A stretch of 64,000 bases of DNA from Myxococcota bacterium. Lineage in GTDB: Bacteria; Myxococcota_A; Bradymonadia; UBA7976; UBA1532. The DNA is taken from the NCBI GenBank assembly GCA_963169045.1, contig CAUJDF010000102.1:22637-86636 (forward strand), in the 5' to 3' direction. Positions 26,564-34,222 of the stretch are shown here, piece after piece. The stretch's first letter is position 1. Every line of letters starts with the position of its first letter. A program made the position numbers and the translations under genes. The notes beneath the pieces are model-generated. The model was not told the DNA's origin and searched no databases. It saw only the letters and a list, made by a program, of their open reading frames with translations.

Positions 26564-29500
26564 TCAGCCCGGCGGCAGGCAGGCGCCGAGGCGCCCGTCG
26601 ACCTCGAGGTCGAAGCACTCGCTCCCGCCGGCGCACGCCGGATTCTGCACGTCGCAGATCGGGAAGCACAGCGCCTCGACGTCGCTCACGGGCAGACAGG
26701 CGTTGCCACGCGCGCAGTCGTTGTAGAAGGCGCACGGCTCGTACGCCTGCGCGTTCCCCGGCGGCAGGCAGAAGTTGCCGGCGCCGAACAGCGTGCAGTG
26801 ATCGGCGGCCTGCGAGCAGGCCGGTCCGAGCAGGTCGCACGGCTCCTGGCACACGCCCTTGGCGCCGTCGTTCGTGGCCGCGAAGCACTGGTCGGGGGCC
26901 ACGCACATCGGCGCCCCGCCACCCGGCGCGCACTGCGAGGTGATGACGCACCGGCCCTGCTGGCACGTGGCCGGCACGAGCGGGTGGGCGCAGTCGGCGT
27001 CGGCGCGGCAGGCATCGGTGCAGGCATCGGCCAGTTCGTTGCACGTCTGGCCGTTCTGGCAAGCCTGCGCCGCGCTCCACTCGAGGCAGAGGTCCTCGTC
27101 GAACTGGCCGCAGGACTCGACGCCGCGGTCGGTGCAGCGCGCGGTGTTCGCGTTGCACTCGGACTGGCACGGCGCGATGCACACGCCGGCTCGGCCGTCA
27201 CCGATGGTGGCGACGCACTCGTTCCCCGCCGCGCAGTCGCCCGCGCGCTGCGTGTCGCAGATGTCGAGGCAACGCGAGTTGCCGACGCCGTCGTCGATGC
27301 ACCGCAGGCCGGCGCCGCAGTCGGCCTGGACCGCGCACGGCGCGTCGAGCGCGCCGGCGCCCGCCGGGATGCAGTTGCCCTCGGCGCCGTTGCCGGTGGG
27401 GATGCAGTGCTTGCCCGCGCCGCAGGTGTTGGCCGCGAACGCGTCGCACAGCTGCAGGCACACGCCGACGCCGTTCTGCTCGTAGCACTGGGATCCCATC
27501 GGACAGCCTTCGCCCGTCTGCAGGTCGCAGGCGTTGGTCTGCACGCAGGCCCCCGCCTCGCAGCGGGCCTCGATCACCGGATCGGTCTGGCAGTCGGCGT
27601 CGCCCTCGCACTGGGCGAGGTAGCAGGCGCCGCCGAGGGGGCTGCCCGACGCGTAGCAGGCCTGGTCGTCGCGGCAGTCGTTGGCCGACGCGCAGTCGGA
27701 GAGGCACAGGTTGACGGTGCCGCCCTCGCCGTCGTCGAACTGGTAGCAGGTGCTGCCGCTCGGGCACGGGAAGTCGACGTCGCAGCCGGCGACGCAGTAG
27801 CCGCCGCGCTCGGGCTCCAGGCAGGCGAAGCCCTGACCGCCGCACTGGTCGTCGTTCTGGCAGGCGCGGCCGACCACGCTCTCGGCCTGCGGGCGACAGA
27901 CGCCGTCCCGGCACTCCTCGCCGCCGGGGCACGGGAACAACACCGGCTCGCAGGCGCGCGGCGCGATGCAGCGCCCGAAGTTGCAGATCTGGCCCTGCAG
28001 GCAGTCGTTGTCGGCGTCGCAGCCCTCGGCGGCCGGCTGGCGGCACTCGCCCATCGCGCACACCTGGCCGGCGGCGCACGGCGACGACTGGGACCACTCG
28101 CGGCAGTTGTCGGCGTCGAAATTGCCGCAGGAGCGCACGCCATTGCCGTCGCACTCGCGGGCGTCGGCCGCGCACTCGTCGGCGCAGCGCGCCGCGCAGG
28201 CGCCGTTGGCGCACACCTGCCCGTCGGCGCAGGGCACGCCGGCGCCCCACTCCTTGCAGTCGTCGTTGTCGAAGTTGCCGCAGGTCTCCACGCCGCCGTT
28301 GCCGCAGCGGGTGGCGTCCTCGACGCACTCGTCGCGGCAGAAGCGCGAGCACACGCCGCCCGAGCAGCTCGTGCCGTCCTGGCAGGCGGTGATGGCGCTC
28401 CACTCGAGGCAGTTGTCGCCGTCGAAGTTGCCGCACACCTCGAAGCCGTTGCCGGCGCACTGGACGGTGCCCTGGGCGCACTCGTCGCTGCACGTCGGGG
28501 CGCACTGGCCGTTCGAGCAGACCTGGCCCTGGGGGCAGGGCGCCGACTGACTCCACTCCGCGCACGCGTCGCCGTCGAAGTTGCCGCAGGTCTCGACACC
28601 GTTGGCGGTGCAGCGGCGGGCGCCGCTGCTGCACTCGTCGACGCACTGGGCCGCGCAGGCGCCGTTGGAGCAGCTCTCGCCCTGCGGGCAGGGCGTCACC
28701 GCGCCCCACTCGGCGCACGCGTCGCCGTCGGTGTTCCCACAGCGCTGCTGACCGCCGGGGGCGCAGCGCTCGGCGCCGAGGCGACACTCGTCCTCGCAGC
28801 CGAGCGTGCAGCGGCCGTTGGAGCACGCCTCGCCCGCCGCGCAGGGGGTGCCGGCCGACCACTCGAGGCAGTCGTCCTCGTCGAAGTTGCCGCAACGCTG
28901 GACGCCGTTGGCCGCGCACTGGGCCGAGCCGGGCGCGCACTCGTCGACGCAGCGCGCCGCGCATTCGCCGTTGGCGCACACCTGACCGCCGCCGCAGGCC
29001 TGGCCCACGCTCCACTCGAGGCAAACGTCCGCGTCATGGTTGCCGCAGGTCTGCACGCCGCCCTGGCCGCAGCGGCGCGCGTTCTGGACGTCGCACTCGT
29101 TCTGGCACGCCACGGCGCACGCGCCGTTCGAGCAGCTCTCGTTGTCGTCGCAGGGCACCGCGACGCTCCACTCGAGGCACTCGTCGTCGTCGAAGTTGCC
29201 GCACGACTCGACGCCGTTGCCGCTGCACTGGCGCGAGCCCTGCTCGCACTCGTTCACGCAGGCGGCGCGGCACTGGCCGTTGGAGCAGGCCTGGTCATCG
29301 GCGCAGGCCTGGTTCGCGCCCCACTCGAGGCAGGCGTCGCCGTCGTGGTTGCCGCAGGTCTGCACGGCGTTGCCGGCGCACTGGCGCGCGCCGCCCGGGC
29401 CGCACTCGTCGCTGCACGTCTCGGCGCACTCGCCGTTGGAGCACACCTCGGCGCCCTCGCAGGGCACGCGGGCGCTCCACTCGAGGCACTCGTCGCCGTC

Positions 29501-30208
29501 GAAGTTGCCGCAGGTCTCGAACCCGTTGTCGCTGCAGCGCCGGCTGTTGGCCTGGCACTCGTCGACGCACTGGCCGCCGCGGCACTTGCCGAGCGAGCAC
29601 GTCTCGCCGTCGGCGCAGGCGGAGGCGGCGCCCCAGCGCCGGCAGCCGTCGGGCCCGTCCTCGCAGGCCTGCACGGCGTCGCCGGCGCAGCGCTCCTCGC
29701 CGACGCTGCCGCACTCGTTCACGCACTCGCCGGCGGGCCGGCACTGGCCGGCCGAACAGGACTCGCCCTCGGGGCAGGCCGACTCGACGCCCCACTCGTA
29801 GCAGGGGTCGCCGTCACCGGCGGTCACGCACTCCTCGAGGCCGCCGCTCTCGCCGCAGCGGACGCTGCCGGGCTCGCACTCGTTGGTGCAGTTGGCGCAC
29901 TGGCCCTCGACGCAGGCGTTCCCCGCGCCGCACGCCTCGACCGGCGACCACGCGAGGCAGCCGTCGGCGTCGCGGGTGCACGTGCGGAAACCGGGGACCT
30001 GGCACTCGGTGCCGCCCTCGATCTCGCACGTGTTCGTACACTCCTGGCCGCCGCCGCCGCCGCCACCGCCGGCCCCGCCGCCGCCACTGCCGCCCAGGCC
30101 GCCACCGGCCCCGCCACCGCCGCCACCGTCGCTGTCGCCGCCGCCGCTGCACGCAGCGAGTCCGAGTCCGAGCAGCCACGGCGTGAGCCGCACCCACCGA
30201 GAAGCCAT
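26564..30208 (-). CDS. Giant Cys-rich repeat lipoprotein
   Basis: 1,214 residues from ATG 30208 with GGGGAGG upstream. The signal MASRWVRLTPWLLGLGLAAC ends in a lipobox, followed by a Gly/Ser tract of about 35 residues. Residues about 56-720 are 13 tandem repeats of about 51 residues with the pattern C-x(2-3)-EC-x(6-8)-C-x(2)-G-x-x-x-CGNFD-x-D-x-CLEW-x(4)-PC-x(5)-CSNG-x-C. A looser Cys-rich region follows, with one more copy near the C-terminus (CGQFDEDLCLEW). Homologues are sometimes misnamed tryptophan synthase; there is no such fold here. Likely surface-exposed, disulfide-rich. No enzyme motif seen. Confidence 0.8.
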   Translation of the reverse strand: MASRWVRLTPWLLGLGLAACSGGGDSDGGGGGGAGGGLGGSGGGGAGGGGGGGGQECTNTCEIEGGTECQVPGFRTCTRDADGCLAWSPVEACGAGNACVEGQCANCTNECEPGSVRCGESGGLEECVTAGDGDPCYEWGVESACPEGESCSAGQCRPAGECVNECGSVGEERCAGDAVQACEDGPDGCRRWGAASACADGETCSLGKCRGGQCVDECQANSRRCSDNGFETCGNFDGDECLEWSARVPCEGAEVCSNGECAETCSDECGPGGARQCAGNAVQTCGNHDGDACLEWGANQACADDQACSNGQCRAACVNECEQGSRQCSGNGVESCGNFDDDECLEWSVAVPCDDNESCSNGACAVACQNECDVQNARRCGQGGVQTCGNHDADVCLEWSVGQACGGGQVCANGECAARCVDECAPGSAQCAANGVQRCGNFDEDDCLEWSAGTPCAAGEACSNGRCTLGCEDECRLGAERCAPGGQQRCGNTDGDACAEWGAVTPCPQGESCSNGACAAQCVDECSSGARRCTANGVETCGNFDGDACAEWSQSAPCPQGQVCSNGQCAPTCSDECAQGTVQCAGNGFEVCGNFDGDNCLEWSAITACQDGTSCSGGVCSRFCRDECVEDATRCGNGGVETCGNFDNDDCKEWGAGVPCADGQVCANGACAARCADECAADARECDGNGVRSCGNFDADNCREWSQSSPCAAGQVCAMGECRQPAAEGCDADNDCLQGQICNFGRCIAPRACEPVLFPCPGGEECRDGVCRPQAESVVGRACQNDDQCGGQGFACLEPERGGYCVAGCDVDFPCPSGSTCYQFDDGEGGTVNLCLSDCASANDCRDDQACYASGSPLGGACYLAQCEGDADCQTDPVIEARCEAGACVQTNACDLQTGEGCPMGSQCYEQNGVGVCLQLCDAFAANTCGAGKHCIPTGNGAEGNCIPAGAGALDAPCAVQADCGAGLRCIDDGVGNSRCLDICDTQRAGDCAAGNECVATIGDGRAGVCIAPCQSECNANTARCTDRGVESCGQFDEDLCLEWSAAQACQNGQTCNELADACTDACRADADCAHPLVPATCQQGRCVITSQCAPGGGAPMCVAPDQCFAATNDGAKGVCQEPCDLLGPACSQAADHCTLFGAGNFCLPPGNAQAYEPCAFYNDCARGNACLPVSDVEALCFPICDVQNPACAGGSECFDLEVDGRLGACLPPG
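28045..30045 (-). repeat. About 153-bp in-frame tandem repeats, 13 copies
   Basis: DNA behind the 51-residue Cys repeats of the giant lipoprotein. Copies are diverged from one another yet share CGNFD and CLEW coding blocks. The boundaries are approximate. Divergence indicates old duplications rather than recent slippage. Confidence 0.8.
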
Positions 30209-30300
30209 GCTTTCCTCCCCTGGAGAATCGGCACCTCTTACCCCGGAGCAGGCGACTTCGTAAAGGATTTCGGACGGGTGCATGTGTATTGGACCGCCCG

Positions 30301-30340
30301 CGTGATCACACGTGATCAGACGTGACGATGTGTGATCGGC
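30301..30340. promoter_or_regulatory. Four 10-bp iterons, candidate operator
   Basis: Four consecutive decamers CGTGATCACA, CGTGATCAGA, CGTGACGATG and TGTGATCGGC lie between divergent lipoprotein genes. The first two are identical apart from one base and hold the palindrome TGATCA. A period of 10 bases places copies on one face of the helix, as for a cooperatively binding regulator. Which gene is controlled is unknown. Confidence 0.5.
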
Positions 30341-30414
30341 CATTCGACACATGCGTTGAAGATCCGTGCGCCGACGCGCGTCGGGACCTCCGAGTCGAAC
30401 CACGGGGGACGAAC

Positions 30415-31023
30415 ATGCGCCTCGCCATCCGCATCGCCGCGCTCGCGCTCGCCGGCCCGCTCGCCGCCTGCCCGCTCGAGGAACCCTGGCCCGAGGAGAC
30501 GTCGGCCGTGCTGCACGGGCGCTGGACGGGCGCCCGGGTGCCCGAGCGGCTCGACGTCGTCGTCGAGGGCGCGGTGCAGGACGCCCGGATCACGCCGGAC
30601 GGGGAGTTCCGCGTCGAGGGCGTCGCGCCCGGCGACCACGCCGTCTACCTCGTCGCCGGCCAGCGGCGCGGACGCATCGACCTGCCGGCGCTGAAGCCCG
30701 GCGAGCGCGTGCACCTGCGGGTGAGCCCCGACGAGGAGGGCCTCGACGTGGACCTCGACCGGCGCGTCCACCCCGACGACTTCGCGCCGCTGCGTATCGA
30801 GGGCAACGACGTGGACCGCACGCTGCCGGCGGGCGCCTTCGAGTCGGACATCGTCATCGACGGCAACGACGTGCGCCTGCGCGGGCAGGGCTGCGGGCGC
30901 ACGGTCTTCTACGGCCGGCTGCTCGTGCGCGGCAACGACGTCACCATCGAGGGCGTCGACGTGCGCGGGCCGGCGTACCTCCAGGGCAACGACGTGCGGG
31001 TCGAGGACACCTGCGCCCCCTGA
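30415..31023 (+). CDS. Lipoprotein with Gly-Asn-Asp beta-helix-like repeats
   Basis: 202 residues from ATG 30415, with GGGGGA upstream. Signal MRLAIRIAALALAGPLAAC ends in a lipobox. Residues about 30-95 look like a carboxypeptidase-regulatory-like beta sandwich (ARITPDGEFRVEGVAPGDHA). The last 70 residues have four turns each with GNDV (IEGNDVDRTL, IDGNDVRLRG, VRGNDVTIEG, LQGNDVRVED), as in right-handed beta helices. Role unknown. It is followed after 16 bases by another secreted protein gene. Confidence 0.65.
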   Translation: MRLAIRIAALALAGPLAACPLEEPWPEETSAVLHGRWTGARVPERLDVVVEGAVQDARITPDGEFRVEGVAPGDHAVYLVAGQRRGRIDLPALKPGERVHLRVSPDEEGLDVDLDRRVHPDDFAPLRIEGNDVDRTLPAGAFESDIVIDGNDVRLRGQGCGRTVFYGRLLVRGNDVTIEGVDVRGPAYLQGNDVRVEDTCAP

Positions 31024-31039
31024 CCGGCATCGGCTGGGT

Positions 31040-31684
31040 ATGCGCATGCCCCGCACCGGCCTGCTCGCTGCCCTGCTCCTCCTCGCCCCCGTCGCCGACG
31101 CCCAGTCGCCGCCCTTCGACCTCTCGTCGCTCGCCACCGGCCCGTTCTCCGGCGCGCGGATGCGCCTCGAGAAGACGTTCCTCGACGTGGACGTGGCCAC
31201 GCTCGAGGTGCGGTTCGGCGAAGGCACGCAGGCGCGCCTGCGGTCGCTGGCCGCGGGGCGCGGCACCACGAAGGCCGTGCGCGACGCCGTCGCCCGTGCG
31301 GCCACGGACAGCGACGACGCCTACGTCCGCCTGCGCTTCCTGCGCGGCTTCGACTTCGACCGCATGAAGGCGGAGACGCGCAAGACGGTGCGCTGCGCCT
31401 GGAAGGCCGGCTACATCGAACGCGACGACTTCGAGCTCGTCGTGGCGAACTTCCCGACGTTGTTCGCCTTTCTCGCGAGGCGCGGCGTGCGGGCAGGCGA
31501 CGCGCTGCTGTACCGCATCGAAGGCGAGCGGCTGCGCACCGTCTACCGCACCGCGAAGGGCCAGGTGCTGCTGGACGTGGCCGCCGAAGGCGCGGGCCCG
31601 CGACGCACGATGCTCGCGAGCTACTTCGCGCCCTGCTCCGATTTCCACCGGCCGCTGCTGGACGCCCTCCTCAGTCGGCCCTGA
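31040..31684 (+). CDS. Secreted chalcone-isomerase-like fold protein
   Basis: 214 residues from ATG 31040; ATG 31046 would also serve. Signal peptide MRMPRTGLLAALLLLAPVADA. The mature region LRFLRGFDFDRMKAETRKTV, then FELVVANFPTLFAFLARRGVR, and ALLYRIEGERLRTVY resembles bacterial chalcone-isomerase-like proteins, which usually bind lipid-like ligands rather than isomerise flavonoids. Without a search this is a moderate call. Its 3' end overlaps the convergent htpG by 14 bases. Confidence 0.45.
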   Translation: MRMPRTGLLAALLLLAPVADAQSPPFDLSSLATGPFSGARMRLEKTFLDVDVATLEVRFGEGTQARLRSLAAGRGTTKAVRDAVARAATDSDDAYVRLRFLRGFDFDRMKAETRKTVRCAWKAGYIERDDFELVVANFPTLFAFLARRGVRAGDALLYRIEGERLRTVYRTAKGQVLLDVAAEGAGPRRTMLASYFAPCSDFHRPLLDALLSRP

Positions 31685-33557
31685 CCATCAGATCGGCGAC
31701 GAGCCGGGCGAAGTCGACGGGATCGGGCAGCGCCGTGCCCTCGGCCAGCAGCGCCTGACCGTGCAGCAGGCGGGCGTAGTCGGCGAGGCGCGGATCGTCG
31801 GCGCTGGAGTCGTGGAGGGCCTGCATCTTCGCCAGCACCGGGTGCTCGGGGTTGAGCTCGAGGATGCGCTTCGCCTTCGGCGCCGCGTGGTTCGCCTCGC
31901 GCAGCATGCGCTCGAGCCGCGGGCTCAGGTCCGACTCCTCGCCCACCAGACACACCGCCGACGTCTTGAGGCGCGTCGAGAGCCGCACCTCCTTGACCCA
32001 CTCGTCGAGAGGCTTCTGCAGCGTCTCGAGCAGGGAGGCGTGCGCCCTCTGCTTCTCGGTGCGCGCCTCTTCGGCCTGCTTCTTCTCTTCTTCGGTGCCG
32101 AGCTCGACCGTCCCCTTCCCGACCGACTGCAGCTTCTTGCCGTCGTAGTCCGTCAGGTGCCCGACGACGATCTCGTCCACGGGGTCGGTCATGTAGAGCA
32201 CCTCGTAGCCCTTCGCGAAGAAGGCCTCGAGGTGCGGCGACTTCTCGAGCGCCGCCCGGTCCTCGCCGGTGATGTAGTAGATGGCCTCCTGGCCGTCCTT
32301 CATGCGGCCGACGTAGTCCTTGAGGGACGTCGGCTGGGCCGAATCGTTCGAGGACGCGAACCACAGCAGATCCCGCAGCTTGTCGCTGCCGTCCGGATCG
32401 CCGGCGACGCCCTCCTTGAGGACCTTGCCGAAGCTCTCCCACAGCGTGGCGTAGCGCGCCGGCTCGTCCTTCTGGATCTTCTCGAACGTCTCGAGGACCT
32501 TCTTGACGATGCGCTTGCGGATCTGACGGACACGCGCGTCCTGCTGCAGGATCTCGCGGGACACGTTGAGCGACAGGTCCGGCGACTCGACGACGCCGCG
32601 CACGAAGCGCAGGAACGACGGCAGGAGCTCGTCGCACTGGTCCATGATGCGGACCTTGTTGACGTACAGCTGCAGGCCCCACTTCAGGTCGCGCCAGTAC
32701 AGATCGAAGGGCGGCTTCGACGGCACGAACAGCAGCGCGCGGTACTCGAACGGGCTCTCGGCGCGGATGGTGATCGTCTCGAAGGGCGCGTCCCAGTCGT
32801 GGGTGATGTGTTTGTAGAACTCGGCGTACTCCTCGGGCTTTACCTCGGACTGCGGGCGCATCCAGATGGCCTTCATGGAGTTCAGCTGGCGCCATCCGCC
32901 GTCCTTCTCCTTCAGGCGCACCGGGTAGGTCACGAAGTCGGAGTACTTTTTGACGACGCGCTCGATCGTCCAGGCGTCGGTGAAGTCGCCGAGCTCGTTG
33001 TCGGGGTCGGCGGGGCGCAGCTTCAGCTCGATGGTGGTGCCGGGGGCGTCGCGGTCGGCGGGCTCGATGCTGAACTGGCCGTCGCCGGCGGAGATCCAGC
33101 GCCAGGCCTCGTCGTGGCCGGCGCGGCGCGAGACCACCGTGATCTCCGAGGCGGCCATGAAGGCCGAGTAGAAGCCGACGCCGAACTGGCCGATGAGCTC
33201 GGCGACGCGGTCCTCGGACGACGCCTCGCGGGCCTGCTTCACCTTGGCGGCGAACTCCTTCGTGCCGGAGTGCGCGATCGTCCCGAGGTTCTTGATCAGC
33301 TCCTCGCGGTCCATGCCGATGCCGTTGTCGGACACGGTCAGCGTGCGACGGCCCTCGTCGGCGGCGAGGAGGATCTCGGGGTCGAAGCCGGCGGGCGCGA
33401 GGTTCTTGTCGGTGAGCGCCTCGAACCGCAGCTTGTCGAGGGCGTCCGAGGCGTTGGAGATGAGCTCCCGCAGGAAGATCTCCTTGTGGGAGTAGAGCGA
33501 GTGGATCATCAGATCGAGGAGCTGGCGGGCCTCGGACTTGAACTCGAACGTCTCCAT
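31671..33557 (-). CDS. htpG: Chaperone protein HtpG (Hsp90)
   Basis: 628 residues, the normal HtpG length, from ATG 33557 with GGAGAAGGAA upstream. GHKL ATPase motifs: LISNASDALDKLRF, DNGIGMDREELIKNLGTIA, GQFGVGFYSAFM and the GTTIEL segment. The middle domain (FEYRALLFVP, NKVRIMDQCDELLPSFLRFV, VNVSREILQ-like VSREILQQDARVRQIRKR) holds the catalytic Arg loop. The C-terminal dimerisation domain lacks the eukaryotic MEEVD tail, as expected in bacteria. A cytosolic ATP-driven chaperone. The region between its start and the divergent gamma-carbonic-anhydrase start is 67 bases. Confidence 0.97.
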   Translation of the reverse strand: METFEFKSEARQLLDLMIHSLYSHKEIFLRELISNASDALDKLRFEALTDKNLAPAGFDPEILLAADEGRRTLTVSDNGIGMDREELIKNLGTIAHSGTKEFAAKVKQAREASSEDRVAELIGQFGVGFYSAFMAASEITVVSRRAGHDEAWRWISAGDGQFSIEPADRDAPGTTIELKLRPADPDNELGDFTDAWTIERVVKKYSDFVTYPVRLKEKDGGWRQLNSMKAIWMRPQSEVKPEEYAEFYKHITHDWDAPFETITIRAESPFEYRALLFVPSKPPFDLYWRDLKWGLQLYVNKVRIMDQCDELLPSFLRFVRGVVESPDLSLNVSREILQQDARVRQIRKRIVKKVLETFEKIQKDEPARYATLWESFGKVLKEGVAGDPDGSDKLRDLLWFASSNDSAQPTSLKDYVGRMKDGQEAIYYITGEDRAALEKSPHLEAFFAKGYEVLYMTDPVDEIVVGHLTDYDGKKLQSVGKGTVELGTEEEKKQAEEARTEKQRAHASLLETLQKPLDEWVKEVRLSTRLKTSAVCLVGEESDLSPRLERMLREANHAAPKAKRILELNPEHPVLAKMQALHDSSADDPRLADYARLLHGQALLAEGTALPDPVDFARLVADLMVRAD

Positions 33558-33624
33558 TTCCTTCTCCGGCGCTGTAGGCTCCCCACGAATAAGGCCCGAA
33601 TCCCCGATTGCAAGAGGTGCCCCC

Positions 33625-34152
33625 GTGCAGGAACGCCACCCCTCCCTCGAGCCCTACGACGGCGAGTGGCCGACGGTCGCGCCGTCCGCCTGGATGCACC
33701 GCTCGGCCGTCGTCATCGGCCGGGTGACGCTCGGTGAGCGCGTCAGCATCTGGCCGCACGTCACGCTGCGCGGCGACGAGAACCGCATCGCCATCGGCGA
33801 CGACAGCAACATCCAGGACGGCACGCAGGTGCACACCACGGGCGGCGTGTCCGAGACCGTCGTCGGCCGCCGGGTGACCGTCGGCCATGCCTGCATCCTG
33901 CACGGCTGCCGCATCGAGGACTTCGTGCTGGTCGGGATGGGCGCGACGATCCTCGACAACGCGGTGATCGGCGAGGGGAGCTACATCGGCGCGGGCACGT
34001 TGGTGGCGCCGGGCAAGGTCATCCCGCCGGGGTCATTCGCCTACGGCAACCCGGTGCGGATCATCCGCCCGGTCGGCGAGCGAGAGCGCGGGTGGATCGA
34101 CCACGGCTGGCGGCACTATGTGGAGCAGGCCGCGAAGTACGCCCGGCGCTGA
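33625..34152 (+). CDS. Gamma carbonic anhydrase family protein
   Basis: 175 residues from GTG 33625, chosen because AAGAGG lies upstream and the length then matches YrdA/CaiE-like proteins. A left-handed beta helix of hexapeptide turns is visible (VIGRVTLGERVSIWPHVTLR, IAIGDDSNIQDGTQVH). The three metal-ligand His positions are present (QVH, and GHACILHGC). The C-terminal helix is WRHYVEQAAKYAR. Members bind zinc or iron and some hydrate CO2; others are acetyltransferase-like or inactive. Activity is plausible but unproven. Confidence 0.87.
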   Translation: MQERHPSLEPYDGEWPTVAPSAWMHRSAVVIGRVTLGERVSIWPHVTLRGDENRIAIGDDSNIQDGTQVHTTGGVSETVVGRRVTVGHACILHGCRIEDFVLVGMGATILDNAVIGEGSYIGAGTLVAPGKVIPPGSFAYGNPVRIIRPVGERERGWIDHGWRHYVEQAAKYARR

Positions 34153-34155
34153 CGC

Positions 34156-34213
34156 CCCATCGCCGAACACCGCGCGCGCAGGCCGCACTTGCTTTCGCCC
34201 ATCGCCGAACACC
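34156..34213. repeat. Pair of 16-bp direct repeats between convergent genes
   Basis: CCCATCGCCGAACACC occurs at 34156-34171 and again at 34198-34213, 42 bases apart, in the 70-base gap after the carbonic anhydrase gene and before the end of the next gene. Neither copy is coding in a recognised gene. Confidence 0.6.
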
Positions 34214-34222
34214 CGTGGCCGT

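Noticed and set aside
28045..30045. Possible CRISPR array from regular repeats
   Set aside because: Repeats are about 153 bases, diverged, in frame and coding for Cys modules; there are no spacers.
26564..30208. Naming the giant Cys-rich lipoprotein tryptophan synthase alpha chain, a label found on similar myxobacterial proteins
   Set aside because: No TIM-barrel or TrpA motif is present; the chain is Cys repeats behind a lipobox.
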